From the NCBI GenBank assembly GCA_030426085.1, contig JAUHYW010000007.1, positions 142,265 to 206,264 on the forward strand: DNA of 64,000 bases, written 5' to 3'. This document shows, piece by piece, positions 7,760 through 17,325 of the stretch. Each line of letters starts with the position of its first letter. The stretch's first letter is position 1. Both the position numbers and the translations under genes were made by a program. This stretch comes from a bacterium. GTDB lineage: Bacteria; Myxococcota_A; Bradymonadia; UBA7976; UBA1532. Under the pieces are notes generated by a model. The model saw nothing but the letters and a program-made list of their open reading frames with translations. It was not told the DNA's origin and searched no databases.

Positions 7760-9805
7760 GTGAGCAACGAGTTCTACGATCCGACCACCGGCGAGAGCCG
7801 GGAGAGTGTCGACATCGACGAGGCCACCCACTGGCAGGCGCGGGGGGTGCTGCAACAGGACACCCGCCGCCGGCGCCCGCTGTGGTTCGACGGGCGCTTC
7901 CTCGCCGCCCGCGATCTCACCCGCGAACAGCATTACGTGCTCGCCCGCCAGTCCGACCTCGGCCGCATGATCGGCTGGGGTGTGACGGCGGGGCTGGTGG
8001 TGCAGGCGTCGGGCAATACGCTACAGGTCTCGCCGGGGCATGGCATCACCCCGGCCGGCGAGCTGATCGCGGTGCTGACCGAGGCCGAGTTCGCCCTCGA
8101 CGATCTGCCCACCATCGAGCGGCTCAACGCGACCCTCGGCCTGAGCGCGGCGCCGAGCCACGTCGATCGCAACCGCACCGGGCTGTTCGTGCTCGCCGCC
8201 CGCCCGGTGGAGTACACCGCCGCGCCGACCGCCCGCTACCCGACGACGCTGGACGGCGATCGGGGGATCGAGGACGGCGAGATCGTCGAAGCCGTCGCGT
8301 TCAGCCTCGTGCCGTTCGACGACGCGCCGACCGAGGATGGCACCGAGCGTCACCGGGCCCGGGCGGCCCATGAGATCTTCGTGCGCGGCGCCGCCGGCCG
8401 CCTCTCGCCCGAGGTGCTGCCGCTGGCCATGCTCGCCCTGGATCGGGGTGTCTTGCAGTGGCTCGATCACTACCTCGTGCGCCGCGACGCGGGGGTGGAG
8501 AACGTGCTCGGCTTCGGCCTCGGTCACCGGGCGGTGCGCGAGGCCCACCTGCGGCACTACGACGGGCACCTGCGCCAGATCGTCGACAGCGCGACCGGCG
8601 GCATCACCGCCGCCGATCACTTCGACGCGCTGCCCCCGGCCGGTCCCATGCCGGCCCGCTCGATCACCCTGGGTGAGACCGGCATCGACCAGCGGTTCTT
8701 CCCGCCCCAGATGGACGTGCGGATGACCCTGGTCCCGACCGACGAGCTGCCGGCCCTGCTGGAAGACAGCCTGGCTCTGCCTCCCATCGATCTGACCATG
8801 CCCGATCTGGCCCTGGAAGGCATCCGGGTGCTCGTGCTGGTGCCCGTCGATCGCCTCGACCTCGCGACGCAGGTGCGGGCGCTCACCCCGCCCAACGATC
8901 AGGCCGACATCACCCCGGTGGAGCGCCTGGGGCTCACCGCCCCGCTGCGGCTCATCCGGCGGCGGCCGTACACCGAGCTCAAGCGCCTGCGGCAGCAGCG
9001 GCTCAGCGCCATCGAGCCCCCGGTGAACCTCGACGACGACGTGCGTCAGGCGTGGGTGAACCTGATCGAAGGCACCGAGATCATGTGGTACGTGCGGCGG
9101 CGCACGCCGTCCCATGTCGATGGCACCATCGGCTTCACCCGGGGCGGCGAGCCGCCGGTCGATCCCTACGATCTCGGCTGGAACATCGAGAACCACAGCA
9201 CCGACTACGACGATGGCGGCATGTCCGGCTCGATGCAGCCGATGTCGTTCACGACGTACTACGCCAACCAGGCACACTTCGAGCTGTACGACCGGCTGCT
9301 GAGCAAGTTCGACGTCGGCCTGCGCCAGAACATGGCGCTCACCTTCGTGCCCGAGAGCTTTCATCGCTCGCAGATCGCGGGCGTCGGGCAGCTCTACCTG
9401 TGGTGCCTGCGCGCGCTGAACATCGGCGTCCTGCCCGACACCGATCTCACCGCCCTCGCCAACGACAGCGACCACAGCCACCTGCGCAATCGCTTCTACG
9501 AGCTCCTCGCGCCGATCCCCGACAACTCCCTGCAGATGTCGGATGCCCACGGCGCGCTCGGCTCGAACGCCTGGATCAGCGACGAGGTGATCGATCTGAT
9601 CCAGAACGCGGGGCTGCCCCCTCGCACGCTGTACTACCTCGGCGGGCTCGGGCTGCCCGAGCGGTTCGTGCAGAAGGTCGACGAGATCCGTTTCGATCCC
9701 GAAGGCGACGTGGGGGTGTTCCTCGACGACGTGCGGACCGCCGTCGACGCCGACGACCTGCAGGGGTTGGAGGATCTCATCGTGCCCCCACCGCCGCCGG
9801 CCTGA
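7760..9805 (+). CDS. eCIS baseplate-associated protein, shared-domain paralogue 2
   Basis: A 681-residue protein starts at GTG 7760, two bases after the previous stop, with GGAG at 7749-7752. The frame is open further upstream only as a shadow of the preceding gene. Residues about 38-110 read LWFDGRFLAARDLTREQHY, then GWGVTAGLVVQASGNTLQV, then GHGITPAGELIAVL, which is the clearest copy of the domain shared with its two neighbours. The rest is predicted mixed alpha/beta with no known catalytic motif. A segment around residues 440-500 repeats the TPSHVDGTIGFTR type of beta structure. It is probably a structural or adhesive component of the injection particle. Confidence 0.75.
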   Translation: MSNEFYDPTTGESRESVDIDEATHWQARGVLQQDTRRRRPLWFDGRFLAARDLTREQHYVLARQSDLGRMIGWGVTAGLVVQASGNTLQVSPGHGITPAGELIAVLTEAEFALDDLPTIERLNATLGLSAAPSHVDRNRTGLFVLAARPVEYTAAPTARYPTTLDGDRGIEDGEIVEAVAFSLVPFDDAPTEDGTERHRARAAHEIFVRGAAGRLSPEVLPLAMLALDRGVLQWLDHYLVRRDAGVENVLGFGLGHRAVREAHLRHYDGHLRQIVDSATGGITAADHFDALPPAGPMPARSITLGETGIDQRFFPPQMDVRMTLVPTDELPALLEDSLALPPIDLTMPDLALEGIRVLVLVPVDRLDLATQVRALTPPNDQADITPVERLGLTAPLRLIRRRPYTELKRLRQQRLSAIEPPVNLDDDVRQAWVNLIEGTEIMWYVRRRTPSHVDGTIGFTRGGEPPVDPYDLGWNIENHSTDYDDGGMSGSMQPMSFTTYYANQAHFELYDRLLSKFDVGLRQNMALTFVPESFHRSQIAGVGQLYLWCLRALNIGVLPDTDLTALANDSDHSHLRNRFYELLAPIPDNSLQMSDAHGALGSNAWISDEVIDLIQNAGLPPRTLYYLGGLGLPERFVQKVDEIRFDPEGDVGVFLDDVRTAVDADDLQGLEDLIVPPPPPA

Positions 9806-9857
9806 TGATCACCCACGCACCGCTCGCCGACCGCCACGCTGTCACCGGAGGCAACCC

Positions 9858-12800
9858 ATGAGCTTCATCCGCCGCCCCGCCCATCTGCTGCCCGGCGAGC
9901 GTGTCATCGCCGTCCACCCCACGCCTTCGCCCTCGCCGGACGCCGGCTGGTCGCGCCGCCTGCGCTACCACGACGGGCGCGCGCTCGGCGATCGCGCGCT
10001 CGACCTCGAGCAGGGGGTGCGCAGCAGCCGCATGAGCGCGCTGGCCCAGGTCCTCTCGCCGGGCATCGTCGGGGGCCTCGAAGCCCGGATCGACACGGCG
10101 GACGCGCGGCTCCGGGTCGAGGCCGGCTTCGGCCTGACCCTGTGGGGGGACGACGTCACCCTGACCCGACCCATCTCGTGTGCCATCGAAGACATCCCCA
10201 TCCACGGCTTGGAGCGGGAAGGCACCGGCCCGTGGGCTCTGGCCGATCTCGAGGAGCACGAGATCAACCTGCTGCCTCCGATCAGCGTGCTGGTGCTCGA
10301 GCCGGTCCGGATCGAGACGCTCGACACCGACACCCCCGGCGTCAGCGCGGGTCAGCCCTGCGATCTCGACCCGGCGAACCTCGCGTTCGCCGACCGGCAG
10401 CGGGTCGATGGCGTGCGGCTGTGGCGCTATCCGCTCTACGAGCTGCCCGCCGCGATGTGGCGCGAGGCGCAGTGGCGGAACGCCCTGGCCTACTGGATGT
10501 TCGCGCACGAGGCGCGGCTCGGCCCCGGCGAAGGCGCGCCATGGAGCGCCCTCGGGGTGGCGGTCGGGCTGCTCGTCGACGACAGCGGGACGTGGGTGAT
10601 GGACCGACACTGCGTCGCCCGGCGCGGCGGCCGCATCGGCGGGCGCCGGCCCTTGATGTACATGCGCCGCTTCCCCGACGCGGACCCGGTGCGGGCGACC
10701 CCGGTGATCGCGGCGGTGGACGACGGCCCGTGGCCCGAGGCCGAGCCGGCGTGGTGGCAGGCCCGGATCGACCAGTTCGCCGAGCAGATCACCAACGGCA
10801 GCCCCATCCCCGACGGGGAGACGCTGGCGTCGCGCTATCACTTCCTGCCTCCGGTGGGTGTGTTGCCCCCGGATGCCATCCCGCTGCGGCTGCCCGAGGG
10901 CGCCGACGCCACGCTCGAGCGCAACATCATGCCGGCGACCTTCCACCTCGACGCCCAGCCGGTGCCCATCGAGGCGCTCGACGACGTAGTCCGCGCGTCG
11001 GCGGGTCTGGCGCCGTTCAATGTGTTCATCGAGGATCAGATGGACATCCTCGTGCCGGTCCCGCAGGCCTGGTTCGAAGAAGACCTGCTGCTGGTCGAGG
11101 AGGTGGACGACGCCTTCATCCGCGAGGTCGCGGCGATGGCGATCCTCGTGCGGGCGGGGGACGCCCACATCGAGGTCGCGCAGGGCGTGGTGAACGAGGT
11201 GGAGATCACCCGCACCGGTGAGGCGCAGTCGACGGCGGTGATCACCCACGACCTCGGCAGCGCCGAGGCAGAGCTCGCGGCCGACAACCCGGAGAACCTG
11301 GACCCGACGAAGGATGATGGCACCATCATCGACGTGAGCGCGATCCCGGCGCTCATGCCCCATGTCACCGCCCTGGAGGGTGGTCGCACAGCCATCGAGA
11401 ACCTGACGGAGACCTCCGGGACGTGGCATGCGACCCTCTCGAAGAACATCCGCCGCGAGGTCAAGACCCGGCATGATCCCGATCCTGCGGCGGGGGGAGC
11501 CGACCCGGTCGAGGCGCGACTGGCGTGGGTATTCGAAGGGCCGTGGGCGCCCGATCCCATGCCGACCGTCGACCCGCTCCTCTGGAGTTCAGGCATCGAG
11601 AACCTGATCGCGCGGGTCGAAGAGTTCATCGCGCTGGCCGAGGAAGTCATCGACTTCAAGCTGCTCGAACTCCAGAGCAATGTGGACCGCTACAAGAAGA
11701 TCTTCGACAAGAACCTGCCCGGCAGCCGGGTGAGCGAGTCGGAGGCCTTCAGCGCGCTGGCCCCCGAGCCGCAAGCGCCGACCCCCACCTGGCTCGAGCC
11801 GATGGCATCGACCCTCGGCTTCGCCCAGCCCGAACTCGTCACTGATCCTGCGTTGCAGGGGTTCTACGAATACAACACCGGCGAACGCAACCTCGGCGCG
11901 CCCGAAATAGACGAGTCCACCGCGAACGATGGCGATGACCCCGCCAAGCTGGATGGCCGCTTCAACCCCCCCATCCCGTTCGCCGGGCTCGACTCGCTGC
12001 TGAAACTGCGTACGGTCAAGGACTTCCGGACGCAGTTCGGCGTCACGCTGGCCAACCCGGAGGCCCGCGCAGCTCACGAGGATGCCATCGACCTCCTCCT
12101 GGAGCTCGTCGACCTGCTCATGAAGGCCCATGATGCGGGGTGTGACTTGTCCCACCTCGACTACCAGCACACCTTCTCCGAAGAGAGCCTGATCTTCGCC
12201 GATCACGATGGCGACGGTGAGGAGGAGTGGGAGTCCGTCCCCGATGACGCGATCGTCGATCTGCGAAACGCGACCCCGGACACCGTCGTCTCCCAACTGA
12301 GCCAGATCAAGGCGGCCCTCGGGCGGAACGCCGGTAAGAAGCGTCCCTTCCGAGATCACGCCGAGCACCTTCGCCGCGGCGCCGAAGCCGCCGAGCAGGC
12401 CGCGCGCCTCATCCGCCTCGTCCGCCGGCGCACGGCTCGCTACAAGCGTATGCTGCGCCGCCTCGAAGAAGGCCTCGCCGCCCTGATGCCGCTCGAGAAG
12501 CGGGCCCGAGGCATCCTGCGCGCCTTCCAGAACGTTGACGATGAGATCGAGCACGACCATGAGGTCGCGGTCGCATTGCTCGCCGACGAGGAAGCCCGGG
12601 TCGCCGAGGTCAACGCCCGCCGGGACAGCGTCATCGAGCGGGTGGACTTCCTCGTCTTCCGCCGCCCGCGGGTGGTGGGGCCGCCGATGCAGCTCCCGCG
12701 GCAGGTTCTCGATCCCGCATGGAGCGCCGATCCGGTGCCCCGGTGCCTCGCGGGCGACTTCCGCCCGCCGGCCGCGCTGGACGCCATGCTCGACCTGCTG

Positions 12801-13742
12801 CGCGACGCGCCGCTGGGCTGGTTCACCGGCGGGGAGGCGCTGCTCGACCACCTCGGGCGCCTCGACGCGCTGCGTACGCTGCTCGAATACGCCGACGCCC
12901 GCCCGGCCGAGCGGGCCACCGCCCCGGTGCACCTCGACGGATCCGCCAACCCGCTGGCGCAGGCCATCTCGGCGCTGCTCGACAACCGCAAGAGCCTGCT
13001 GCGTCAGGGTCGCCAGGGGCGCAAGGCCGGTCGGGGGGCCCGGCGGGCGTCGTGGAAGACGCTGCAGAAGCAGGCGCTCGAGGCCGCCAGCCTGGGCGAT
13101 CTCATCGACGCCGCCCACGGGCAGCCGAACGCCACCAAAGCCGCCGCGGCCGCGTTCGGTGATCTGGGTGAGGTCAGCGCCTGCCTGTATGCGCAGCTCC
13201 GAGGGCTCGACGGGTCGATCCGGCTGGCCTGGACCCAGGTCCTCAGCGGATTCGACCGCCCGATCGACCTGCGCAGCCTGGCCGTGCTGCCCCGATGGGG
13301 CGCCGTCGAGCGGATCACCCGCCGCGAGCTGCAAGCCCACGTCGACTGGCTCTACGGGCAGGTCGACGCCCAGAAGCCGGCCGCGCGGGCGCTCGTGCGG
13401 GATCTGATCCGGTGCGCGATCCTCATCGCGAGCCACGCGCCCATCAACCGGGTCCTGCGGGGCGCGGTGCGCAACCGACGGCCGCTGGGCATCGGCGAGC
13501 ACCTCGCGCTGATGGTCGACGCGACCCTGACCCGCATCGGGGCGCATGTGCAGCTCCTCGACGACGACGAGAACGTCATCGGGCGGGGCATCGTGGACGA
13601 CCTCGGCGCCGACTCGGCCACGGTGCGGGTCATCGCCGCCGGGGCGAGCGCCATCGACCCGGCGGGCGGCGTCATCGGCGAGCCGGCCCGCATCGGCGGC
13701 CGCGACTGGAGCGTCGGCCCGGCGGGGCTGATCGCGAAATGA
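9858..13742 (+). CDS. very large eCIS structural protein, shared-domain paralogue 3
   Basis: This 1294-residue protein starts at ATG 9858 after a good GGAGG at 9847-9851. The 52-base gap before it is the largest inside the operon, so an internal promoter is possible but not seen. Residues about 33-100 (LRYHDGRALGDRALDLEQG, then LSPGIVGGLEARID, then GFGLTLWGDDVTL) are a diverged copy of the domain in the two preceding proteins. Residues about 580-620 and 835-925 look like long coiled coils rich in Glu, Arg and Ala. The C-terminus has a small beta domain (HVQLLDDDENVIGRGIVDD). It may be a fibre or a baseplate extension. It ends with a 4-base overlap with the next gene. Confidence 0.75.
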   Translation: MSFIRRPAHLLPGERVIAVHPTPSPSPDAGWSRRLRYHDGRALGDRALDLEQGVRSSRMSALAQVLSPGIVGGLEARIDTADARLRVEAGFGLTLWGDDVTLTRPISCAIEDIPIHGLEREGTGPWALADLEEHEINLLPPISVLVLEPVRIETLDTDTPGVSAGQPCDLDPANLAFADRQRVDGVRLWRYPLYELPAAMWREAQWRNALAYWMFAHEARLGPGEGAPWSALGVAVGLLVDDSGTWVMDRHCVARRGGRIGGRRPLMYMRRFPDADPVRATPVIAAVDDGPWPEAEPAWWQARIDQFAEQITNGSPIPDGETLASRYHFLPPVGVLPPDAIPLRLPEGADATLERNIMPATFHLDAQPVPIEALDDVVRASAGLAPFNVFIEDQMDILVPVPQAWFEEDLLLVEEVDDAFIREVAAMAILVRAGDAHIEVAQGVVNEVEITRTGEAQSTAVITHDLGSAEAELAADNPENLDPTKDDGTIIDVSAIPALMPHVTALEGGRTAIENLTETSGTWHATLSKNIRREVKTRHDPDPAAGGADPVEARLAWVFEGPWAPDPMPTVDPLLWSSGIENLIARVEEFIALAEEVIDFKLLELQSNVDRYKKIFDKNLPGSRVSESEAFSALAPEPQAPTPTWLEPMASTLGFAQPELVTDPALQGFYEYNTGERNLGAPEIDESTANDGDDPAKLDGRFNPPIPFAGLDSLLKLRTVKDFRTQFGVTLANPEARAAHEDAIDLLLELVDLLMKAHDAGCDLSHLDYQHTFSEESLIFADHDGDGEEEWESVPDDAIVDLRNATPDTVVSQLSQIKAALGRNAGKKRPFRDHAEHLRRGAEAAEQAARLIRLVRRRTARYKRMLRRLEEGLAALMPLEKRARGILRAFQNVDDEIEHDHEVAVALLADEEARVAEVNARRDSVIERVDFLVFRRPRVVGPPMQLPRQVLDPAWSADPVPRCLAGDFRPPAALDAMLDLLRDAPLGWFTGGEALLDHLGRLDALRTLLEYADARPAERATAPVHLDGSANPLAQAISALLDNRKSLLRQGRQGRKAGRGARRASWKTLQKQALEAASLGDLIDAAHGQPNATKAAAAAFGDLGEVSACLYAQLRGLDGSIRLAWTQVLSGFDRPIDLRSLAVLPRWGAVERITRRELQAHVDWLYGQVDAQKPAARALVRDLIRCAILIASHAPINRVLRGAVRNRRPLGIGEHLALMVDATLTRIGAHVQLLDDDENVIGRGIVDDLGADSATVRVIAAGASAIDPAGGVIGEPARIGGRDWSVGPAGLIAK

Positions 13743-15469
13743 CCGCGACCCGTCGCATCCGGCGCCTCGAGCTGCGCGCCCCACCCGGCGTCGGTCTGGC
13801 GGGGCCCGAGGCGCTCGTCACCGACGCGCTGCGGACCGCGAGCGTGCCGGGGCTGCCTCCCGGGGCGGTGCTGGTCATCCGCCGCCTGGACCTGGGTCGG
13901 CTGTCCCGGCACCTGCCCCCGGCGACGCTCGCGCTGCGCATCGAGGCCCACCTGCGCCGCCTGTCGACCCGCGCCGTCCGCTTCGCGCCCGAGCGCGTGG
14001 CCGACGCCCCCGCGGTGTGGTTCGCCGACCCCTCGGAGCCGCCCGTCGCCTACATGCGGGCCCGGGTGACGAGCGCGGCGGCCGGCGAATGGGTGTGGTC
14101 GAAGATCATCCCTGGCGCGTCGGACGCGCGCGACCCAGTGGCCGCCACCCGCGCCGCGATCCGCGCCGCCATGGAGACGGACAGCCCCGCGCTCACCATC
14201 GCCCGCGTGCTCGACGTCCTCGCGGTCGGCCACCGACTGGATTGGTTCGTGACCGCGTTCGACCGGGCGGACGCCGCTGCGCTGTGGCGGGCCTGCGGGT
14301 GGTCCGCGCCTGGGGCGCCGGTCGCGCGGCCGAGCCCGCCCCCCTTCGAACCGTCAGCCGCGTGGCGTTCTGCGGTGACCGCGCTCATGCGCACGCCGCC
14401 GGCTGGCATCCGCGTCCGCTGGCTGGCGACGATGGCCCTGGTGGCCCGTCGGCCGGCGCTGCTCGGCCTGTCCGAGCCCTGGAGGCTCGGCGACGCGCTC
14501 TGCGCAGCGCTCCTGCCGGCCGGGCGCGCGCCGTCTCACCGCGCGCGTCGCGAAGCCGAGGGCGCCGTGCTGCCTCTCTTCGCGACCGAGGCGTCACAGC
14601 CCGCGGCGAGCGTCGTCCCCCACCCCCACGCCGGCGCCGACGGACCGCCGGAGACAGCCGAAGCGCTCTCGGCGTTCGACCCTCCGCGGGCCGCCCGAAG
14701 TCGCCCCCGCGAGCCATCTACGCGCGCCGCAGACGATGTCGCCTCACCTTCATGCCCCGGACCACGAGAGGCGCCACCCGAGCCCCAGCGATTCGATCAG
14801 CCGGTCGCCACGGCGTTCGGCGGCCTGCTCTTCCTCGTGCCCGTCCTCCGCCGGCTGGGTATCGAGGCCGTGCTCGAGAGAGACCCGCGGCGCCCGGATC
14901 TCGCGGGGCACGTCCTCCAAGCCGCGCTCGTGGCGGCCGGCGCGACGCCGGATGATCCGCTGTACGACGCGCTCGACCGCTCACTCGATCTCGGAGCGCC
15001 GCTGCCATTCTCGGCACCAGCGATCTGGTGGAAGCCGGCGCCCCATGGCCTGCGCGACATCGCCAGCCCTTTGACGGTCGCCCGACGGCGCGGTGATCCC
15101 AACGCTCGGGTGCTGTGTGTAGACGCCGAGTGGCCCATCGCCCTATGGCGCGGTGAGCGGCCGGCCGACGTCCCCCCCGGCGAGGGCCCCGGCCCGATGC
15201 TGTCGGCCGAGACCGACCTCGCGGCGTGGGTCGCAGCGTGGCTCGGCGCCGCTGATCGCTGGCTCGAACGGCACGCCGACCTCGACCTCGAGTCGTGCAT
15301 CCGGCGGCCGGGCGCGGTGACCCTGTCGCCGACCCACGTCACGGCGATCTTCGACCTCGCCGACGCCGACATCCGCGTGCGCCGCGCGGCGCTCGACATC
15401 GACCCCGGCTTCGTGCCCTGGCTCGGCCGGGTCATCCACTACCACTACCTTCACGGAGGTCGATATTGA
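13739..15469 (+). CDS. contractile injection system tape-measure/assembly-like protein
   Basis: This 576-residue protein starts at an ATG that overlaps the previous stop by 4 bases. The N-terminus (RRIRRLELRAP, then AVLVIRRLDLGRLSRHLP) and the central FGGLLFLVPVLRRLGIEAVL at about residue 359 resemble the 'CIS tape measure protein' family found beside the AAA+ ATPase in subtype II eCIS loci. The C-terminus reads LDIDPGFVPWLGRVIHYHY, which I recall as a conserved ending in that family. A Pro/Ala/Arg-rich linker (about 290-355) separates the two halves. Position just before the ATPase supports this call. It is recognised by pattern only and could instead be a tail terminator or assembly factor. 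Confidence 0.65.
   Translation: MTATRRIRRLELRAPPGVGLAGPEALVTDALRTASVPGLPPGAVLVIRRLDLGRLSRHLPPATLALRIEAHLRRLSTRAVRFAPERVADAPAVWFADPSEPPVAYMRARVTSAAAGEWVWSKIIPGASDARDPVAATRAAIRAAMETDSPALTIARVLDVLAVGHRLDWFVTAFDRADAAALWRACGWSAPGAPVARPSPPPFEPSAAWRSAVTALMRTPPAGIRVRWLATMALVARRPALLGLSEPWRLGDALCAALLPAGRAPSHRARREAEGAVLPLFATEASQPAASVVPHPHAGADGPPETAEALSAFDPPRAARSRPREPSTRAADDVASPSCPGPREAPPEPQRFDQPVATAFGGLLFLVPVLRRLGIEAVLERDPRRPDLAGHVLQAALVAAGATPDDPLYDALDRSLDLGAPLPFSAPAIWWKPAPHGLRDIASPLTVARRRGDPNARVLCVDAEWPIALWRGERPADVPPGEGPGPMLSAETDLAAWVAAWLGAADRWLERHADLDLESCIRRPGAVTLSPTHVTAIFDLADADIRVRRAALDIDPGFVPWLGRVIHYHYLHGGRY
15455..15460 (+). promoter_or_regulatory. Shine-Dalgarno GGAGGT supporting a TTG start
   Basis: A perfect GGAGGT lies 5 bases before the TTG at 15466. 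It sits inside the last codons of the preceding gene and decides the start of the ATPase gene, which has no in-frame ATG nearby. The TTG overlaps the upstream TGA as TTGA, the same 4-base coupling used at the neighbouring junctions. Confidence 0.7.
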
Positions 15470-17325
15470 GGGCCTCGGCTCCCGATCCGGTCCTCATCGC
15501 GGCCCGCGCGCTCGCCGGCGTCGCCGACGGCATCGACCGCGGCGCCGCGCCCGAGCTGCGTTGGCTCGACGGCTACCTCGAGCGCCACCGCGAGGCGGAT
15601 CCCGGCGACGGTCTGGACCCCATCGGTGACGGTCTCACCGAGGCCGAGCGCACCGCCGCCGCGCTGGCGATGGCGGTCGAGATCGACCCCTACGTCGGCC
15701 GGGTCGTCGCGCGGCTCCAGGCGCCGGTGCCCGGCACCCGTCCCAGCCTGGGCCTCGTCGGCAGCCTGACCGGCGCCGATCCGGTGGCGATCGCCGCCGG
15801 GCGGGCGGTCGCCTGCGAGCTGCTCGTCGTCGGGGCATCCGGTCAGCCCCTGCCCGACCGGCCGATCTCGGTGCCTCTGCCCATCGTCGGCGCCGCCCGG
15901 GGCGCACAGCCCCGGTGGCCCGGCGCGCAGATCGGCCCCGAGGCCCACACGCCGCCCCTGCCGCCGTCGATGACCGCTACGGTCGCCCGCCACGCCGCCG
16001 GCCTCGAGGGCGCGCGCCGGGCGCTGCTCATCCGGAGCGCCTCGTCCACCGACGGACGCGCGCTCGCCGCCGCCGTCGCCGCCGCGCTCGACCGCGTGCC
16101 GGTCGTCTTCCCCGCCGGTCAGCCCGCGCCGGGGCGAGCGCCGTGGCTGATGCTCGTCGGCGGCCTGCCGGTCTTCGAGGCTCGCCCGGGGCCCAATGAC
16201 GTCGAGCGGCTGGCCGCCCTGCCGGGCTACGACGGGCCCATCATCGTGGTGACCGGCCCCGACGACCGGGTCGAGCTCGCCGACCGGGCGCCCGTCACCT
16301 GGCACGTCTCCCCACCCGACGCGGCCGAGCGGATCGAGCTGTGGCGGGCAGCCGTGACCGACGGCGCGCTGGCCGAGCACCTGGGCCGCATGCTGCGGAT
16401 CGGCCCCGGGCGCATCGCCGAGCTCGGGCGCCTGGCCTATCAGCGCGCGGCCACCCGAGGCCTCGACGCGCCGGCGCTCGACGACCTCGTCGCGGCCTGC
16501 TGGGACGGTGAGGCGGCCCGGCTCGATGGCCTCGCGACGCCGGTCACCGAGCGCATCCCCGACGACGCGCTGCTCCTCGAGCCCCGGGTCCGCGAAGGGC
16601 TCGATCGACTGCTGATCCGCTGCCGCCGCCGAGAGGATCTCTCCGGCGCGCTGGGCGTCGCCGCCCGCATCCGCTACCGCCCCGGCGTGCGGGCCCTGCT
16701 CGTCGGCCCTTCGGGCACCGGCAAGACCCTCGCCGCGGCGTGGCTCGCCAGCCACCTGACCCGGCCGCTCTTCCGGGTCGACCTCGCCTCGGTGCTCAGC
16801 AAGTACATCGGCGAGACCGAGAAGAACCTGTCGGCCCTGCTCGCCCGCGCCGAGCACGCCGACGTCGTCCTGCTCTTCGACGAGGCCGACTCGCTCTTCG
16901 GCCAGCGGACGGACGTGCGCCACGCGACCGATCGCTTCGCCAACGCCCAGACCAACTATCTCCTCCAGCGTATCGAGGATTACGACGGTGTGGTCATCCT
17001 CACTTCGAACAGCCGCTCCCGGTTCGACGGCGCCTTCACCCGCCGGCTGGACGCCATCATCGAGTTCGGCGCGCCCGACGTCGCCACCCGCCGCGCGCTG
17101 TGGCTGGCCCACCTCGGCGACGGGCACTGCCTGCCCGCGGCCCGGCTCAATCGCCTCGCGGCGTGCGCCGCGCTGACCGGGGGTCACATCCGCGGCGCGG
17201 CGTTCACCGCGGCCGTCCTGGCCGACGGAGCGCCCATCGGGTGGAGTCATGTCATGCGCGCGCTCGACGATGTCTATCGTAAGCTGGGCCAGCCGCGGCC
17301 GAGCGGGTTGGGACCGACGCCATGA
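15466..17325 (+). CDS. eCIS AAA+ ATPase (Afp15/Pvc15-like)
   Basis: A 619-residue protein has an N-terminal helical half of unknown fold and a C-terminal AAA+ domain. Walker A is GPSGTGKT at about residues 414-421, followed by DLASVLSKYIGETEKNL. Walker B is LLFDEADSLFG at about 468-478, sensor 1 is in VVILTSNSRSRFD, and an arginine pair lies in FTRRLDAIIEF. This matches the FtsH/Cdc48-like AAA+ ATPases universal in eCIS operons (Afp15), thought to help assembly or cargo loading. The TTG start is set by GGAGGT and a 4-base overlap. The gene ends with a 4-base overlap with the first cargo gene, which ties cargo synthesis to the ATPase. Confidence 0.9.
   Translation: MRASAPDPVLIAARALAGVADGIDRGAAPELRWLDGYLERHREADPGDGLDPIGDGLTEAERTAAALAMAVEIDPYVGRVVARLQAPVPGTRPSLGLVGSLTGADPVAIAAGRAVACELLVVGASGQPLPDRPISVPLPIVGAARGAQPRWPGAQIGPEAHTPPLPPSMTATVARHAAGLEGARRALLIRSASSTDGRALAAAVAAALDRVPVVFPAGQPAPGRAPWLMLVGGLPVFEARPGPNDVERLAALPGYDGPIIVVTGPDDRVELADRAPVTWHVSPPDAAERIELWRAAVTDGALAEHLGRMLRIGPGRIAELGRLAYQRAATRGLDAPALDDLVAACWDGEAARLDGLATPVTERIPDDALLLEPRVREGLDRLLIRCRRREDLSGALGVAARIRYRPGVRALLVGPSGTGKTLAAAWLASHLTRPLFRVDLASVLSKYIGETEKNLSALLARAEHADVVLLFDEADSLFGQRTDVRHATDRFANAQTNYLLQRIEDYDGVVILTSNSRSRFDGAFTRRLDAIIEFGAPDVATRRALWLAHLGDGHCLPAARLNRLAACAALTGGHIRGAAFTAAVLADGAPIGWSHVMRALDDVYRKLGQPRPSGLGPTP

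Noticed and set aside
9777..13784. Long minus-strand open frames opposite the eCIS genes
   Set aside because: They run antisense to proteins with clear domains, are Arg/Ala/Gly-rich and have no family motif. Very high G+C creates such frames by chance.
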